Notes under the pieces: model-generated
Told to the model about the DNA's origin: nothing
Database searches by the model: none
The model's input: the letters and a program-made list of their open reading frames with translations, nothing else
Source of the DNA: Cristatella mucedo
Lineage: Eukaryota; Bryozoa; Phylactolaemata; Cristatellidae
DNA length: 64,000 bases
Assembly: GCA_009760855.2 (NCBI GenBank)
Contig: WPIO01000038.1
Span: forward strand, 1,205,001 to 1,269,000
Direction of reading: 5' to 3'
Program-made: the position numbers and the translations under genes
In this document: one piece after another, positions 27,387 to 51,430 of the stretch
How positions within the stretch are numbered: position 1 is the first letter of the stretch
How the letters are laid out: each line of letters starts with the position of its first letter

Positions 27387-28033
27387 AAAATGGCGGTGAA
27401 TGTGAATACTAGCAAAAAACAAAAAATTGACGCAGAAGGAAGACTTTTCAAAGCATCTTGGACTGTAGACTATTTTGTAATGGAACGCTTCGGTAGGATA
27501 ATGTGCCTAATATGCCAAGAAACAATTGCCGTTGCAAAGGAGTACAATGTTAGGCGACATTTTTCAACAAAGCATGGCGACAGGTACAACAGCCTGACTG
27601 GTCAACTTTGAATTGATCGCGTGAACTCGTTGAAACAGAGCGTCATCGGACAGCAGTCATTGTTTACAGAAGTCAGCAACAAGTCTGAGGCTTCAACCAA
27701 AGTAAGTTTTTTAATAGCTGAAGCTATAGCTAAGCTGGGGAAAGCATTTTCCGATGGTGAATTTGTTAAGGGATGCTTCAGACTGTTTACTAGTCTGGTC
27801 TGTCCAGAAAAGAAGTCAGAAGTAGAGAAAGTCAGTCTTTCTCATCAAATGGTTGCGAGAAGAGTTGACGAGCTCGCATCCAACATAGAAGAAAGTCTCA
27901 CTAAAAGACTTGCTGAATGCGAATTTTATTCTCTTGCGCTCGATGAAAGCACGGACAATAGCGATATGGCTCAACTGTCGGTGCTCGTACGCGGAGTAAC
28001 AGGAAAGTTTGTCATTATCGGAGAACTGTTGGA
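27387..28033 (+). pseudogene. hAT transposase, N-terminal part (BED finger)
   Basis: The gene starts at ATG 27387. A BED-type zinc finger is visible ('CLICQETIAVAKEYNVRRHF', then 'STKH'). It is interrupted by an in-frame TGA at 27,609-27,611 and continues into the catalytic domain ('FYSLALDESTDNSDMAQLSV', which holds the first catalytic Asp). It stops after 'GELLD', where LINE-A is inserted. It resembles the GTF2IRD2/ZBED5 family of domesticated and free hAT transposases. Confidence 0.85.
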
Positions 28034-31000
28034 TTCCTCCCCGCGCTGAAAAGCGGCCTCGGGCGACTCCTAGCGTGGTGTGGACCTTTACTTGATTTCT
28101 CCGTAATACCTTCGGGTATTCCGCTGCTATCTTCGCTGTGACTATTTATGAGCTGTCATCGGATATGCTACACAAAACAGGACCTGCTTAGCATAAGATG
28201 CAATGTCGCCATTAGTCAATACCTACCGGCGGGCCTTCTCCGGCGGGTCAGTATGAACCTTCCTGCATCCTGCGTTCGCCCTATCAACAGCTCGGCTATC
28301 AAACCTACGACTCATAAGTTTAAAGCGCTGAATAGTACTTGTTTCGGTAGTAGCCCACCCGCCGTTGCCCAACACGTTGTGAAACGTCGTCCGACGGCCG
28401 TTACCAAGGTTGAATTCAAATTCGAAGAGCCGGCGTCCGCCGGGCCGGACGCAAACGGTAGAGAATACAAGCCACTTCATCGCCGTCGCCCAGTTGTTGG
28501 ACAGCCTCTTAAATTCCGCCTACTAAATTTCCGCTCGCTAAAAACCAAGGGGTTACTTATCCACGATCAGGTGGTCCAGGAGAAGCTAGATGCATTTCTG
28601 CTTACCGAAACCTGGATGACGCCTTGTTCCAGTAGCTGTATTTCCGAGGCCACCCCACCCGGGTTCTCATTCTATCCGTCCATGCGTTCTGACAAGGTTG
28701 GTGGCGGGGTTGCAATTGTTGTTCGTGAATCGTTTGGCTATAAAATGTGCAGTTTCTCGCATGGGTCATCGTTTGAATCGGTTGCTATCAGGTCTTCATC
28801 AAAGACAATGCCTCTCACCGTTGTGATATACCGGCCTCCTTCTGGCTGTCTAAACTTGTTTATAGAGGAGTTTTCAGAGTTCCTCGCTAAAATACATGTG
28901 TGTGACAGGCCGCTACTGATTGTAGGAGACTTCAATATTCACGTTGGCAACCCTAGCAAGAGCCAGGTCCGCTCATTTCTTGACTGTCTGGAGAATTTTG
29001 GTTTGGCCCAACACGTTAATCATAGCACCCACGTCGGTGGCCACATTCTAGATCTCATGATCACTAAGGATGTCCTCCCCACTGACTTTGTGGTGTGCCC
29101 ACTGACCCTCTCAGATCATTGTTCGGTCTTGTTTACTGTTCCTGCTCCCTCGTACGTACAGGGCAATGTCGAATTTGCCAAACGACGTAACTTACAAAGC
29201 ATTGACATGGACAAGTTTTTGAAATATGTTTGTGATGCAAGTCTTCTTGATCTGCATTCAGACTCGACCGGCAGCCTCGAAACCCTCACTGATGCCATGA
29301 ACATGACACTCAGGAGTGCACTTGACAAGCATGCTCCCGTTCGTTCTATCCGTGTTCAAATTCGTCGTGATTCCTTTCAATCTACACAAAACTCCTTAAG
29401 ATGCGTCGGGTTAAGCGCAGGCTAGAACGTCGTTTCAAGAAATCGGGGTCTGAGCCAGATCTAGTCAATTTTAAAGACTTCCTTTGAGTTTACATCCGAA
29501 AGCTTAAAAAAACCAGGGCTTCTTTTTTCATTAGAAAGCTGAATTCTTGCCAGTCGGACACTAAACAGTTTTATAAGACAGTAAACCATTTACTGGCCAA
29601 TGCTGTGAGGTCTGACTCCCCAGATATTAAGGGCTCAGCCGAAAAGTTTTCAGCCTTCTTTACTGAAAAAATTGTGCACTATTCATGCACCATTACACCC
29701 CTCCGACCAAAGCAATCGCCGTTCCTCAACCTGTGACCTTTCTTAATAGGTTCTCCGATGTTTCTGCCTGTGATGTGGCTGCCTTAAAAAGGTCTAGCAA
29801 AAAGAGCTCGTCTCCTGAAGACTCTATACCTTCATCTCTGTGGTCTTCACTAGCAGACCAACTTAGCCCTGCCATAACCAAGATTTTTAATGCTTCTTTG
29901 GGAAAAGGGGTCGTCCCCAAGTCTTTCAAATCGGCAATCGTTAGACCTATTCTTAAAAAGCCTGAATTAGACACAGAGGTACTAGAAAACTATCGTCCAG
30001 TTTCCCTTCTACCGTTCTTATCAAAGATTCTTGAAAAAAATTGTTGCTAAGCAGCTAGTTAAACATGTTGAAAATAATGGAATGTCAGAAACATTTCAAT
30101 CAGGTTTCAAGAGGCAGCACTCCACTGAAACTGCTCTCCTCCGTGTTAGCAATGACATTCTACGTGGCAACGACGACGGGAATGTCACTGCCCTAGCACT
30201 GCTAGATCTGTCGGCTGCCTTCGACGCCATTGATCACGAAGTTCTGCTTGAACGATTGAGAACAACGATCGGTCTGGCAGACGCAGCACTGGCGTGGTTT
30301 AAATCATACTTGTCTGATCGTGTTCAATCCGTGTCCTGTGGGCGTCAGGTCTCAGACATGAGAAGGGTCACCTGTGGAGTCCCTCAAGGGTCTGTACTCG
30401 GTCCCTTGCTGTTCTCCATTTATACACAACCTCTGGAAAAAGTGATTAGGCCCATGGAATAGGATATCACTTCTATGCTGACGATACTCAGTTTCATTTG
30501 TCATTTAAACCGTCGGAATCTGCTGCAGCAACTGAGAAAATGAATGCTTACCTTGCCGATATTCGATCCTGGATGTCGGAAAACTTCCTGAAATTAAATG
30601 ACGATAAAACCAAACTGCTGCTCATTGGACACCGTAAGCGTGTGGCTGGATTAAAAGGCTTTGCTGTTCTAATAAGTGATGCTATTGTGCGACCTTCACC
30701 ACGTGCTCGTAATTTAGGTGTCGTGTTCGACAACTGCCTCAATTTCAAAAGCTTCATTCAGAAGACTGCCTCTACAGCTAGCCATCACATCCGATCCCTA
30801 TTCAAGATTAGAAGCTGTCTCCCACAGTGGCTTGCAAAAAATCTAACTAGCTCTTTAGTTCTGTCTCGGCTTGATTATTGTAATTCCCTTTTGGCTGGGC
30901 TGCCAAAGAAGCTATTATGCCACTAAAGCGGACTATGAATATGGCTGCAAGGCTGATTTTCAAGTCCCAGCGATTTGAGCACGTGTCGCCTTTGCTGAAA

Positions 31001-31525
31001 GAGCTAGGATGGCTACCGGTTGAGCAAACGATACGGAGCAAAGTTCTTACGCTGACCCACAAGGCCTGCCACGGCTTGGCTCCTTCGTATCTAGCTGAAC
31101 TGCTGCATCAGTTTCAGCCGGTTCGCATCCTTAAGTCTGTGTGGACAATAAATTAGCTGTCCCATTCCTCAGCTTAAAGACAGTTGGCGACAGAAGCATT
31201 AGCTCTGCAGGTCCTAGACTGTGGAACTCGCTTCCACAGTTCTTAGGCAACGACAACTACTCTCCTGCTGCCGACTATGGCACATATTTTTCAGCGGTCC
31301 TGAGCTGCTACTTCTATGCTACTCACTACCTCAACTGCTCTGCTGACTCTGTAATGCTTCCCACTTTATCTTTGTTGCGTGAGACGAAGTCTGTTGGCTA
31401 CCGAATGCGTACCGAAAGCCGCTTAGGCTGTGAGTGCGCTATGCAAAACTCTCCTGCGTAACACCCACATAGTCTTTATGACTTTGTGGAGTTACAGACG
31501 GAGATACATTACATTACATTACATA
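28033..31525 (+). mobile_element. LINE-A (CR1/L2-like non-LTR retrotransposon), near full length, inserted in the hAT gene
   Basis: A short 5' region is followed by an apurinic-type endonuclease domain (28,148-29,425: 'LNFRSLKTKG', 'AFLLTETWM', 'VGDFNIHVG', 'LSDHCSVLF'). A linker and a reverse transcriptase follow ('NYRPVSLLPFLSKILEK', 'LLDLSAAFDAIDHEVLL', 'GVPQGSVLGPLLFSIY', then the catalytic YADD in a shifted frame near 30,475). After the C-terminal 'RLWNSLPQFL' region the element ends in a 3' UTR with a (TACAT)n tail at about 31,500-31,525. Several stops and frame changes (about 29,425, 29,487, 30,050, 30,462 and 30,925) show it is dead. No clear target duplication was found. Confidence 0.85.
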
Positions 31526-31526
31526 T

Positions 31527-32677
31527 GTTCAATGAAAGGCACTACAACGGTTAGGGATATTTTGGATCAGGTCAAGAGGGTCCTCACAAAATTTAAACTT
31601 CCTGAAACTAAATTGATTGGTTTAACCACAGACGGAGCCCCTTCAGTGACAGGTAGACTCAATAGATTTGTATCTTTAATGGTAAAATTAGTACCTCACA
31701 AAATTGTCAGTCATCACTGCATCATCCACCAAGAACAGTTATGTGCAAAGGTCTTGAGATTGCATCATGTAATGGACAATGTAGTTTCAACAGTCAGTGT
31801 GATAAGGTCTCGTGCGCTAAACCACAGACAATTTCAGGCTGTCCTTGAAGAGTTGGGATCAGATCATTGTGATGTTATTAATTTCTGCCAAGTCCGTTGG
31901 CTAAGTAGGGCAAACACGTTAGCCTCGTTTTGGTCACTTCGGGGTGAATTAAAAACATTTATGACAGAAAAGGGAAAAGATGTTGGCTTCCTCGATGACC
32001 AGCAGTGGTTGAATGACTTGGCTTTTCTGATGGACATGACCAAACATCTTGCAGATCCTAATGTCAAACTCCAAGGTAAGGATCAACTGATCCACAAAAT
32101 CTATGAGTGTGTTGTCGCGTTTTTGAAAAAGCTGAAACTTTTCCGGAAACACTTAGATCAGAAGAAACTATTACATTTCACAACACTAGCAACAAGATCG
32201 CCTGAAACGCTGGCTCATATGAAGTACTCCATTCTTGTTAGCAAACTTGTTGATGAATTCGAACAGAGGTTGCAGAATTTCCGACAACACGCGGATGACA
32301 TGAACATGATTAGTAATCCATTTAATATCGATCCCTCTGATGCACCTGATGAATTTCGACTCGAAATAATCGACATTCATAATGACAGCAATTTAAAAAC
32401 TGCTTATGATCAGCATTACCTTGTAACCTTTTACAAGCAGCATGTTTCATCAGAGTCTTTTCCTAACCAAGCCAAACATGCTCGCAGGTATATTGCACTT
32501 TTTGGCAGCACATACTGCTGTGAACAGCTTTGTTCCAGACTGAAAAATGTGAAAACAAAGACTCAATCCGTTCTCACAGATGGACATGTATCAGGAATCC
32601 TTAGGATTGCCACATCCACTGTTGCAGCAGATGTCGACTTTTTATGCAAACAGAAACAATGCCAAATATCTCATTGA
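31527..32677 (+). pseudogene. hAT transposase, C-terminal part
   Basis: Open for about 383 codons after the LINE-A insertion. It begins with the 'SMKGTTT' block that in related transposases directly follows the part ending at 28,033. It contains the second catalytic segment ('LIGLTTDGAPSVTGR'), 'HHCIIHQEQLC', and a C-terminal domain with 'NFCQVRWLSR' and 'LFGSTYCCEQLCS', ending in an 'LRIATS' hATC-like end. Only the LINE insertion and one upstream stop break the transposase. Confidence 0.85.
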
Positions 32678-33439
32678 TGCCTGCAGTGCAGAAGATATTG
32701 AATACCTGTGGCATTTAATTAATCCGAAGACATTAATATTATGTGAGTCCTTGTCATGTAATTTTGTAAGTTTTATAAGTTTCTGTCTTCATGATATGAA
32801 AATAAAAATCCAAAAGTAAAAGATTGGCCACAATATCTATCGCATTATTTTCCAGGACACATGATTACATTTTTATTATTTATTATTTTTAATTATAATT
32901 GTGTTAAAAATACTATTGCATTGCGGTTTATTGATTAAGTATAATAGTAATAGTCATACTAAATTACGATCTTATTTTCTAATGCGGTCAACTACGCCAA
33001 TTTACATGTGGCCCCGGACCTTTTAAATTTTTGAAATGTGGCCCCCCAACGAAAAAAGGTTGGACACCCCTGGAGTACAGGGACTGAGCTACAGGGAGCC
33101 ACTCTGCGCCGGAGTCTATGCCCGAACGCCACGAATGCTTCGTGGCGACTGGCCAAGTGGCAGGCCGTCATAGCCCATCGTGCCCCAAGTCAAAAGGCAG
33201 GCTCGGCATAGCTAGGCGATCTGCAGTACAGACTCATGCAACTTGTGCAGCACAAGCGCGTCCAGGTGACGGCAGATAGTAGACGCAATTGCAAGCACCT
33301 CCAGCTGTTAGCTGCGTCAACGAGTCTCGTAGCTTGTGCCTTCGTGGGGCACAGACACCCGACGAGCCCACGGAACGGCTGCCAAAGCATCTTTGCTTAT
33401 CTCCGATAGAAAGATACTGGTGAATAGCTTGTCTCAGCA

Positions 33440-33720
33440 AATAATAATAATAATAATAATAATAATGCACTTGATAAAGCACCCTCAGAGAACTTAATCT
33501 CTTTTTATGCGCTTTACATTTGTTGCAAAGTGAAATGCGATTGAATGTTAAGTAAAATCATGCTTGAAAAACAAGCAAAATGAATAATATGGTTAGGGGT
33601 GACATGCACAGGGTCAGCATGCAAAGTTGGTTAGTGGATAATGAAATTGGCATTGACTGTTACAACACCAGGTGTAAAAAAAGTTCTATAGGCATACAGT
33701 GAAAGAAGTAATAGCATGAC
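33440..33720 (-). mobile_element. LINE-B 3' fragment
   Basis: (ATA)n at 33,441-33,465 and the LINE-B 3' signature in reverse orientation, followed by a reversed 3' UTR with 'GACATGCACAGGGTCAGCAT'. Confidence 0.7.
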
Positions 33721-33726
33721 AGTGCG

Positions 33727-33890
33727 CGCGAGAGAGAGAGAGAGAGAAAGCGAGGGAAAATAAGAAGGAAAAAGAGAAGGAGAAGGAGGAGGAAAAGGAG
33801 AAGGAGAATGAGAAGGAGGAGAAGAAGGAGAAGGAAGAGAAGAAGGAGAGGGAGGAGAGGGAGGAAAATAATAATAATAATAATAAAGAG
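33727..33890 (+). repeat. GA-rich/AAGGAG low-complexity repeat
   Basis: GAGAGA followed by irregular GAAGGAG units and a short ATA run. Confidence 0.9.
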
Positions 33891-33989
33891 GCTGGATTTA
33901 TTTATTTGTATTCTTATTATTGCAAATTACTAGAAAGTGGCTGGTCCACGATGAACATTTTCTTACGCATCACAGCGCATTGTGTATAG

Positions 33990-34730
33990 AGTGCTATCAC
34001 ATCCTTTCAACCAATCTTGAACGTACAATCACAAGGAATAAATGGGCAATAGCCCGGGCCCAAATCCCTGTTCGTGGCCAATCGGCTGCACCGGCCTGTG
34101 CACTCAGGTGCTTGCAGCTGGTGCAAAACTCTGCAGCTAAGCTTCTCTGTCGTGAGCGTGGCAGTTGCCTCATCACACCGCTTTTCGCTGACCTGCACCG
34201 GCTCTCAGTCGAGCAACGTACCGACTTCAAGGTTCTGTCACTCACCTTTGAGTCCCTTCATTTTTTGGCTTATGCCTACCTATCAGATCTACTCCCCCAC
34301 CAGGCTAAGCATCGTACCACCCGCTTTTCAGAATCTAGCTGTTTACCCATACCTCTTACAAATCTCAAATCTTTTGGCGACCGCAAAAGCCTGGAACTTA
34401 CTCCCGACTTGCATAAGGATATCCCCTGACTTTTCCACATTTAAAAAGCATCTAAATCAAAACGAATCTATTTATCACAGCATTTAGTGGGTCCCTGTGA
34501 TTCGCCTTTTATGTGCTGATTCGTGCTGCCACTGTGCATGCTGCTACTAACCAAACTTGCATGCCGACCCTGTGCATGTCACCACTAACCATGTTATTCT
34601 TGTTGTTTATTAAGCATGCTACACTAACCATTCGATCGTGCTTTTTTTGCAGCAAATTTAGACTGCCTAGAATAAGACTGGGTTCTCTAAGGGTGGTATA
34701 TCAAATGCATTATTATTATTATTATTGATT
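33990..34730 (+). mobile_element. LINE-B 3' part (reverse-transcriptase C-terminus, 3' UTR, (ATT)n tail)
   Basis: Frames across 34,020-34,490 encode a decayed LINE C-terminal region ('LQLVQNSAAKLLC', 'LHRLSVEQRTDFKVLSLTFE', 'TFKKHLNQ'). The 3' UTR then ends with 'AACCATTCGATCGTGCTT', 'GCAGCAAATTTAGACTGCCT' and 'GGTTCTCTAAGGGTGGTATA' before (ATT)n. This copy shows that the many 'TAGCGCCCTCAGAGAAC' fragments in the window are LINE-B 3' ends. Confidence 0.75.
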
Positions 34731-35056
34731 TCCTTTTCTCTATTCTTGCACAGTGATGCTCACAAGGCTTACCCGGGAACGTCTACTCCAGATGCCCTGA
34801 ACTGGTGTTTCTTTGTGATTTAACTATGTATTCACTGTTTTTTCTCCTTTTATTCTGTTCATTCTAGAGCAAGGCAATGTACGGCGACGCGAGGTGGCTC
34901 TCGAAGCCTACGGCCGTTGCCCGAAAGAGGCCAGTCACGATGCAGTCCGCTCAATGGCCCGGTATGGCTACTAATTAGCAGTGGTCCCGGCCCGACTCAC
35001 AAAGCACCCTAATTACCATATTGCCATAGACATGGTACATCAGGCCAGCCGTCCTC

Positions 35057-35225
35057 CACGCACGCATGAATGCACGCACGCACGCACGCACACATGCACA
35101 CGCGCACGCGAACACACACACACAAGTGCATGCGAACGCGAACGCGCAGGTGCGTGCACACACACACACGCACAGACACACGCACACTCACTCACTCACG
35201 CACGCTCACTCCGGCTTACGCACGC
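35057..35225 (+). repeat. CACACG/ACGC microsatellite
   Basis: Irregular (ACGC)n and (ACAC)n array. Long frames on both strands here are low-complexity artefacts. Confidence 0.9.
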
Positions 35226-35269
35226 TCTCGGGAGCAACTGCTTTTCGATCTGTTATGATTACTAATGAA

Positions 35270-36520
35270 GTACTACTTACTAATGTGCATTGACTAGTGC
35301 TATTTTACCTAAGAATATAATACTGTTTTTCCTCTATACGTTGATGCATCAAGCACAAAATGTTGAAATAGATGTTTCATCAAATTCCATCAAGCATTTC
35401 AATTGCTAAGGCTTCAAACATGACGACTTCCTAATCTTTGCGGCTGCATAAAAGCATATGTGAAAGTTTTGAAAATTAAACTAGGCAGATCGCAAGTGTA
35501 GGGACAGACCAAACCTGACTACAGTCATTCTAGTTTTACTTTTTGAAACTAGATTACGAAAGGAATGGCAGACGAACAACGCTTCTCTTTCGCTGACTGT
35601 TGGTGCAATCTGCCACAGCTTGCGGCTGAATTCATCCAGCTGATGCGTTTAAATGCACCGACAGCCATTGTGGAGGTTTGTACAGCGTGAGTTGAATCCG
35701 TAATGGTGCTGCCGAGTGATTTTCAATCACGGCCGACACTGTCCTGACTTTTTCATTAAGAACTTTATCCAAGCAGGACGGTCAGGCCGAGTATCACTGG
35801 TCAGAGGTGGGCAGCCATGCTGATACGGAAGGGACATGCTCCTAGGTGAAGCACCTCAGCCAAACCGGCTTGGCCAATCTTAATGCCATAACACAGTGAA
35901 TGGCCTCTTGGCTTCTGGCCTCACCCAGATAAGCTGGCTTTAGCGTGCACGGCCATGGCATCTTGCTGAAGGAGCCAAGTGTGCACCTATGGAGCCGATT
36001 GCTCAGAGTGGGGCCCGCGTCAACCACGGTGCACTTGAGATCAAACAGTCGTCGAGAGACGAACAGTTCCCAAAATCTGGATGGGGCGGCGGTGTGGCAT
36101 CCTATTTTCAGATCTGTGGGCATTGCAACCTGATTGTCACCGAGGAAGTCAGTAAAGTTCGAGCGCTCAGAATTCGTGACATGATCCTACTCAGGTAGAG
36201 GCCGAGCCGAGCCCATCAAGGAGCCGCTACGAGCCGCTACGTGGCGTCGGACAAACTGTGCCAACTAAGGCGTACGAGCTCGTATCAGTGAAGCTGCAAA
36301 GGACTGTTTTTGGCTGGATAAGGCAGCCATTTTCAAAGGCGTTGAGGACCTCCGAAAGCCAGTAGAATAACAAGGTCTCCTGAAGGCAGAGATCTACAAT
36401 TTCGAAGAGACCGACGAGACTCTTCTACAGCACGTCGCCTGTCGTACGTCGTTTTCGGGCGAGGACACAAGGTGCACAGGCGTTTGCGGGACACGAAGGC
36501 GGAAGGCATGAGCAAGCTAC
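35270..36520. other. Unassigned host DNA
   Basis: No conserved coding domain, RNA gene or complete repeat is recognised. Confidence 0.4.
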
Positions 36521-36524
36521 CGCT

Positions 36525-36632
36525 AACCATCCGATCGTGTTTCCTTTGCAGCAAATGTAAAACGTCTAGAAGGAGATTACGTTCTCTGAGGGCGCTTTAT
36601 CAAGTGTGTTATTATTCTTATAATCCCTGCCT
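36525..36632 (+). mobile_element. LINE-B 3' tail fragment
   Basis: 'CTAACCATCCGATCGTGTTT', a GCAGCAAATGTAAA block and 'CTCTGAGGGCGCTTTATCAA' followed by ATT-rich DNA: the terminal about 100 bases of LINE-B only. Confidence 0.75.
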
Positions 36633-36639
36633 GCGTGTG

Positions 36640-39340
36640 TACCAATACCGCTGGCACGTCTTGAGGTCTCGATGGCTTTCTTGCAGTACAAGACCAGCCT
36701 GATGTCCAGCAAGCTTTGCAGAATGATGAATTCGAAGACGCTGGACATTAAAGCGCCGAAGTGAAAGTTAGAAACTATGCTCACCCAGCTTCCAATGTCC
36801 TTCTGATAGCAGTAACGGTGGGTTGGCCAAATGATGTTTCTCTTCTTGAATGCAGTGCGCCTAGATACACTTGAGGGTACTCGAGTACTTTTTTTATTTT
36901 TTTCGAGCAAACCAAGAACGCATTTATTAATCATAAGACGGGCATTTGGCGCAAGCGTGCGAAGAATTTAAATTCCCGTAAGCACTGGCGGAGCCAAGAT
37001 TTTCATCAACGGGGTAAATGAAACATTTCCGTGTAGTGGGGCAAGGCCCGCAAGATATTCACGAAGGCGGATTTAGGGCAGCAATTAAGGAAAAGTTACA
37101 GCGCCGAATCGTAGCGTTTATTCGACTCGAGCTCGGCGGTTGCTCATTGAGTGAAATTAGACACAATTCCGTCGTTTGTGATGGTCGGTGGGGGCGTAGC
37201 AATAGGCGGCGGCCCAGGTTGAGGACCCGCTGTAGTGGCGCCACCCCCCCATACCACCACCGCTAAGAAGCAGTCTTCGTATATTCTTATGCCTTCTTTC
37301 TCTGAATGCCAGTAAACTAATGGCATTACATATTGGCCTCGTAGCTGACATTGTCCCTACTCACACGAGCGCACACAAACTTTTACCAACTTACCACTGG
37401 TACTAGCGGCCAATTTGCTGGCGCCGGAGCCTCGTACGCCGGCACTGAGCTCTCGCAAGTTTGTGCTGCCCAGGATTAACGCCCTCCGATATTGACGCTT
37501 GCAGCAACAGCGCAGGGTAAGACCAGTTCGCACTAGCAGGCAGTATGGCCGGGGGGGGGGGATCAATGTACCGACTTTAGTTCTGGGGTGAAAATGTGGG
37601 CGTGGCTCGATCCTTTCGCGATAGCGCTCGTCTCGCGAACGCAGTCAACTCAGCAGTAGTTCTGCCGCGGATCCCACCGCGAGCTGCTCGCGGAGCACGC
37701 GCTCGCCAGAGCACGCGCTCGTCAGAGCGCGTGCTCCGCCAGCGCGAGCCTACGCCCCCATCTTGCCCTTCCGTCGCGAGCCGCGGCAGCCCCAACTGGC
37801 TCACCGCGCGGTCTTTCGAGCGCGCCCACCATACCGCCAGGACTGGCCGCGTCTTTCCCGAAGTCGGACTTCCGTCCGAGCACGCCGGCACCGGCAGCCG
37901 GTGCCGGCGGCGCGTTCCCGATCGCGCTTCGCGCGGAAGGATCGACGGCGGCGGCGGCTCCGCGGCACTGGCGGGTCATAGAGAACTGAACGGCGGCGGC
38001 GGCCTGCCGGACAGATCGCGGCGTACGGGAGGAGCCTCCGCAGACAGCCCATGCGCGTCCTGTAATGATCCCCGTGCATTCGCCCGCGCTTTGTGCATAT
38101 ATAGCCGCAGCGTGGGCGCCACTAGCTGTAATTCGCTTGGCGCAAGCCTTGCGCCAAGCGAAGGTAGTAAGCAGTAGTTCGTCCTAGCCGACCGCTGCAG
38201 TCGCGCACGACGCTGGGCGGCTCCACCCACCCAGCTCGGGCTTACTGCGCGCGATCAGCAGGCGAACACACCGCCCGGTTATCTATCTAATCGCCGTCTC
38301 CATGCCGGCTCGGGTGCGCTCGCACGAGGACGGTGGCCGCCGTGGTAAACGAGGTGCCGAAAGCGGGGGCCCATTAAGGCCAGACGCCGGCCTCGACAAT
38401 CTTATGATTCGCTTGTGACCGGCCTGGCGGCGATAGCGACGGCGGGTCACGAGATCACGTGCCTCGCATCCGCCCGGTTGTAGAGCCGCCGCGAGCCCTC
38501 ACGCCAGCACGAGTATTTAACGCTCTGCGTCGTCAGTGCTGTTCCTGTTGAGAGCTGTGCTGACGTCAAACGGCAGCCAGAGGTGAGCCGCACGCCTGTT
38601 CGTCGCGTCTCGTCGGGCTTTGGCCGCCCGCCTACTCGCCGCCACGCCGCTTGGTCGCTCGCTATTACGGCGGTGCAGCGGCGCCCGCTGAGCGCTACCT
38701 CTGCCGCCGGCCATGGGTGGGTGGGCGTGCGCCGCCGGGCTTCCAGCGGCGATGCTCAATGCGTCCCCTCCGCTCCCGGTTAGTGCAAGCTCCATGGGAG
38801 CGGATAGATTTTGAGGACTACAGCGATTGCGATAGAGCTTCGTGTGTCGTCGGCGATCTTTCACCTGAGATGGCGAGCGGCCGGCTAAAGACGACTTACT
38901 GCCAGTAGCAGCTAGCGAGCTCGCTGCTACCGCGTCGGTTCGTCTCGGTCGCTTGCCAGCGCCGCATCCCGCCCGGCAGGCGCTGCTTCGCGGGGCATCG
39001 GCAGCCGGTTAATACGCCGCAGAGGCAGCCGCACGCCGGCGCGCTACTCAAGCAAGGTCTTGTCTGAGCGATCTCCGACCCTCGCGGAGGAATTGCAAGT
39101 GCCGCCAGAGGGCGCTGCTGCGATTGCTAGGGTCCCGGTGGCGGACTGAGCGTGGCCGCCGATCGGTCGATCCGAGCGTGGCTGCCGATCGGTCGATGCC
39201 GACGACGGCCGGATGAGGGCGAGCGGGCTGGGCGTGGGCTCGCCGTGTAGTTGGCAGACGCCTTTAAAAACCAGCGCGATGTCGTACCGACATACTGCGA
39301 GCCGAACTATAAGCAGCATAAACCGCTAAACCAGCCGAGT
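36640..39340. other. GC-rich 5' flank of the carboxypeptidase gene, with strong hairpins
   Basis: No supported gene. A G-run lies at 37,550-37,560. Perfect inverted repeats occur at 37,884-37,908 (12-base arms, one-base loop) and 38,132-38,162 (15-base arms, one-base loop). GC content is very high from 37,600 to 39,240. It could include a CpG-rich promoter or an untranslated first exon for the downstream gene, but nothing fixes this. Confidence 0.35.
38132..38162. repeat. Perfect 31-base hairpin
   Basis: The arm TTCGCTTGGCGCAAG, a single C, then its exact reverse complement. Confidence 0.95.
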
Positions 39341-39344
39341 GCCG

Positions 39345-39425
39345 CAATAATAATATTAATAATACATGTTTACAGAGCCCTCAGAGAACCGAATCTCTTT
39401 CTAGGCACTTTATATCTATGCAGTA
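39345..39425 (-). mobile_element. LINE-B 3' tail fragment
   Basis: AATAAT run, then 'AGAGCCCTCAGAGAACCGAA' and 'CTAGGCACTTTATAT', about 100 bases upstream of exon 1 of the carboxypeptidase gene. Confidence 0.65.
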
Positions 39426-39529
39426 GCTGGCCGCCGCGATCTCGCTTGCGGCATTTCGCGCGCCTTTGAGGTCGCACCGCAAAGGGAGTGAGCTTGGTGG
39501 CTCATACCGAGTTTCCTTCGCTGCCGCAG

Positions 39530-51430
<11,901 letters not shown>

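Larger units (their letters stand above)
26869..33080 (+). mobile_element. hAT/Charlie-type DNA transposon with TIRs and 8-bp target duplication
   Basis: The left terminal repeat CAGGGGTGTCCAAC (26,877-26,890) is the exact inverse of GTTGGACACCCCTG (33,059-33,072). The flanking octamers GAATACAG (26,869-26,876) and GAGTACAG (33,073-33,080) match at 7 of 8 positions, the 8-bp duplication expected for hAT elements. The subterminal 'GTGGCCCGCGGGCCA' is typical of Charlie-like elements. Inside is a GTF2IRD2/ZBED-like transposase gene disrupted by a LINE-A insertion. Confidence 0.9.

Noticed and set aside
35009-35293. Cys/Val- and His/Thr-rich frames
   Set aside because: They are direct translations of the CACACG microsatellite.
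35842-36198. Overlapping frames on both strands near 36,000
   Set aside because: Low-confidence open frames without motif support. Left as unassigned DNA.
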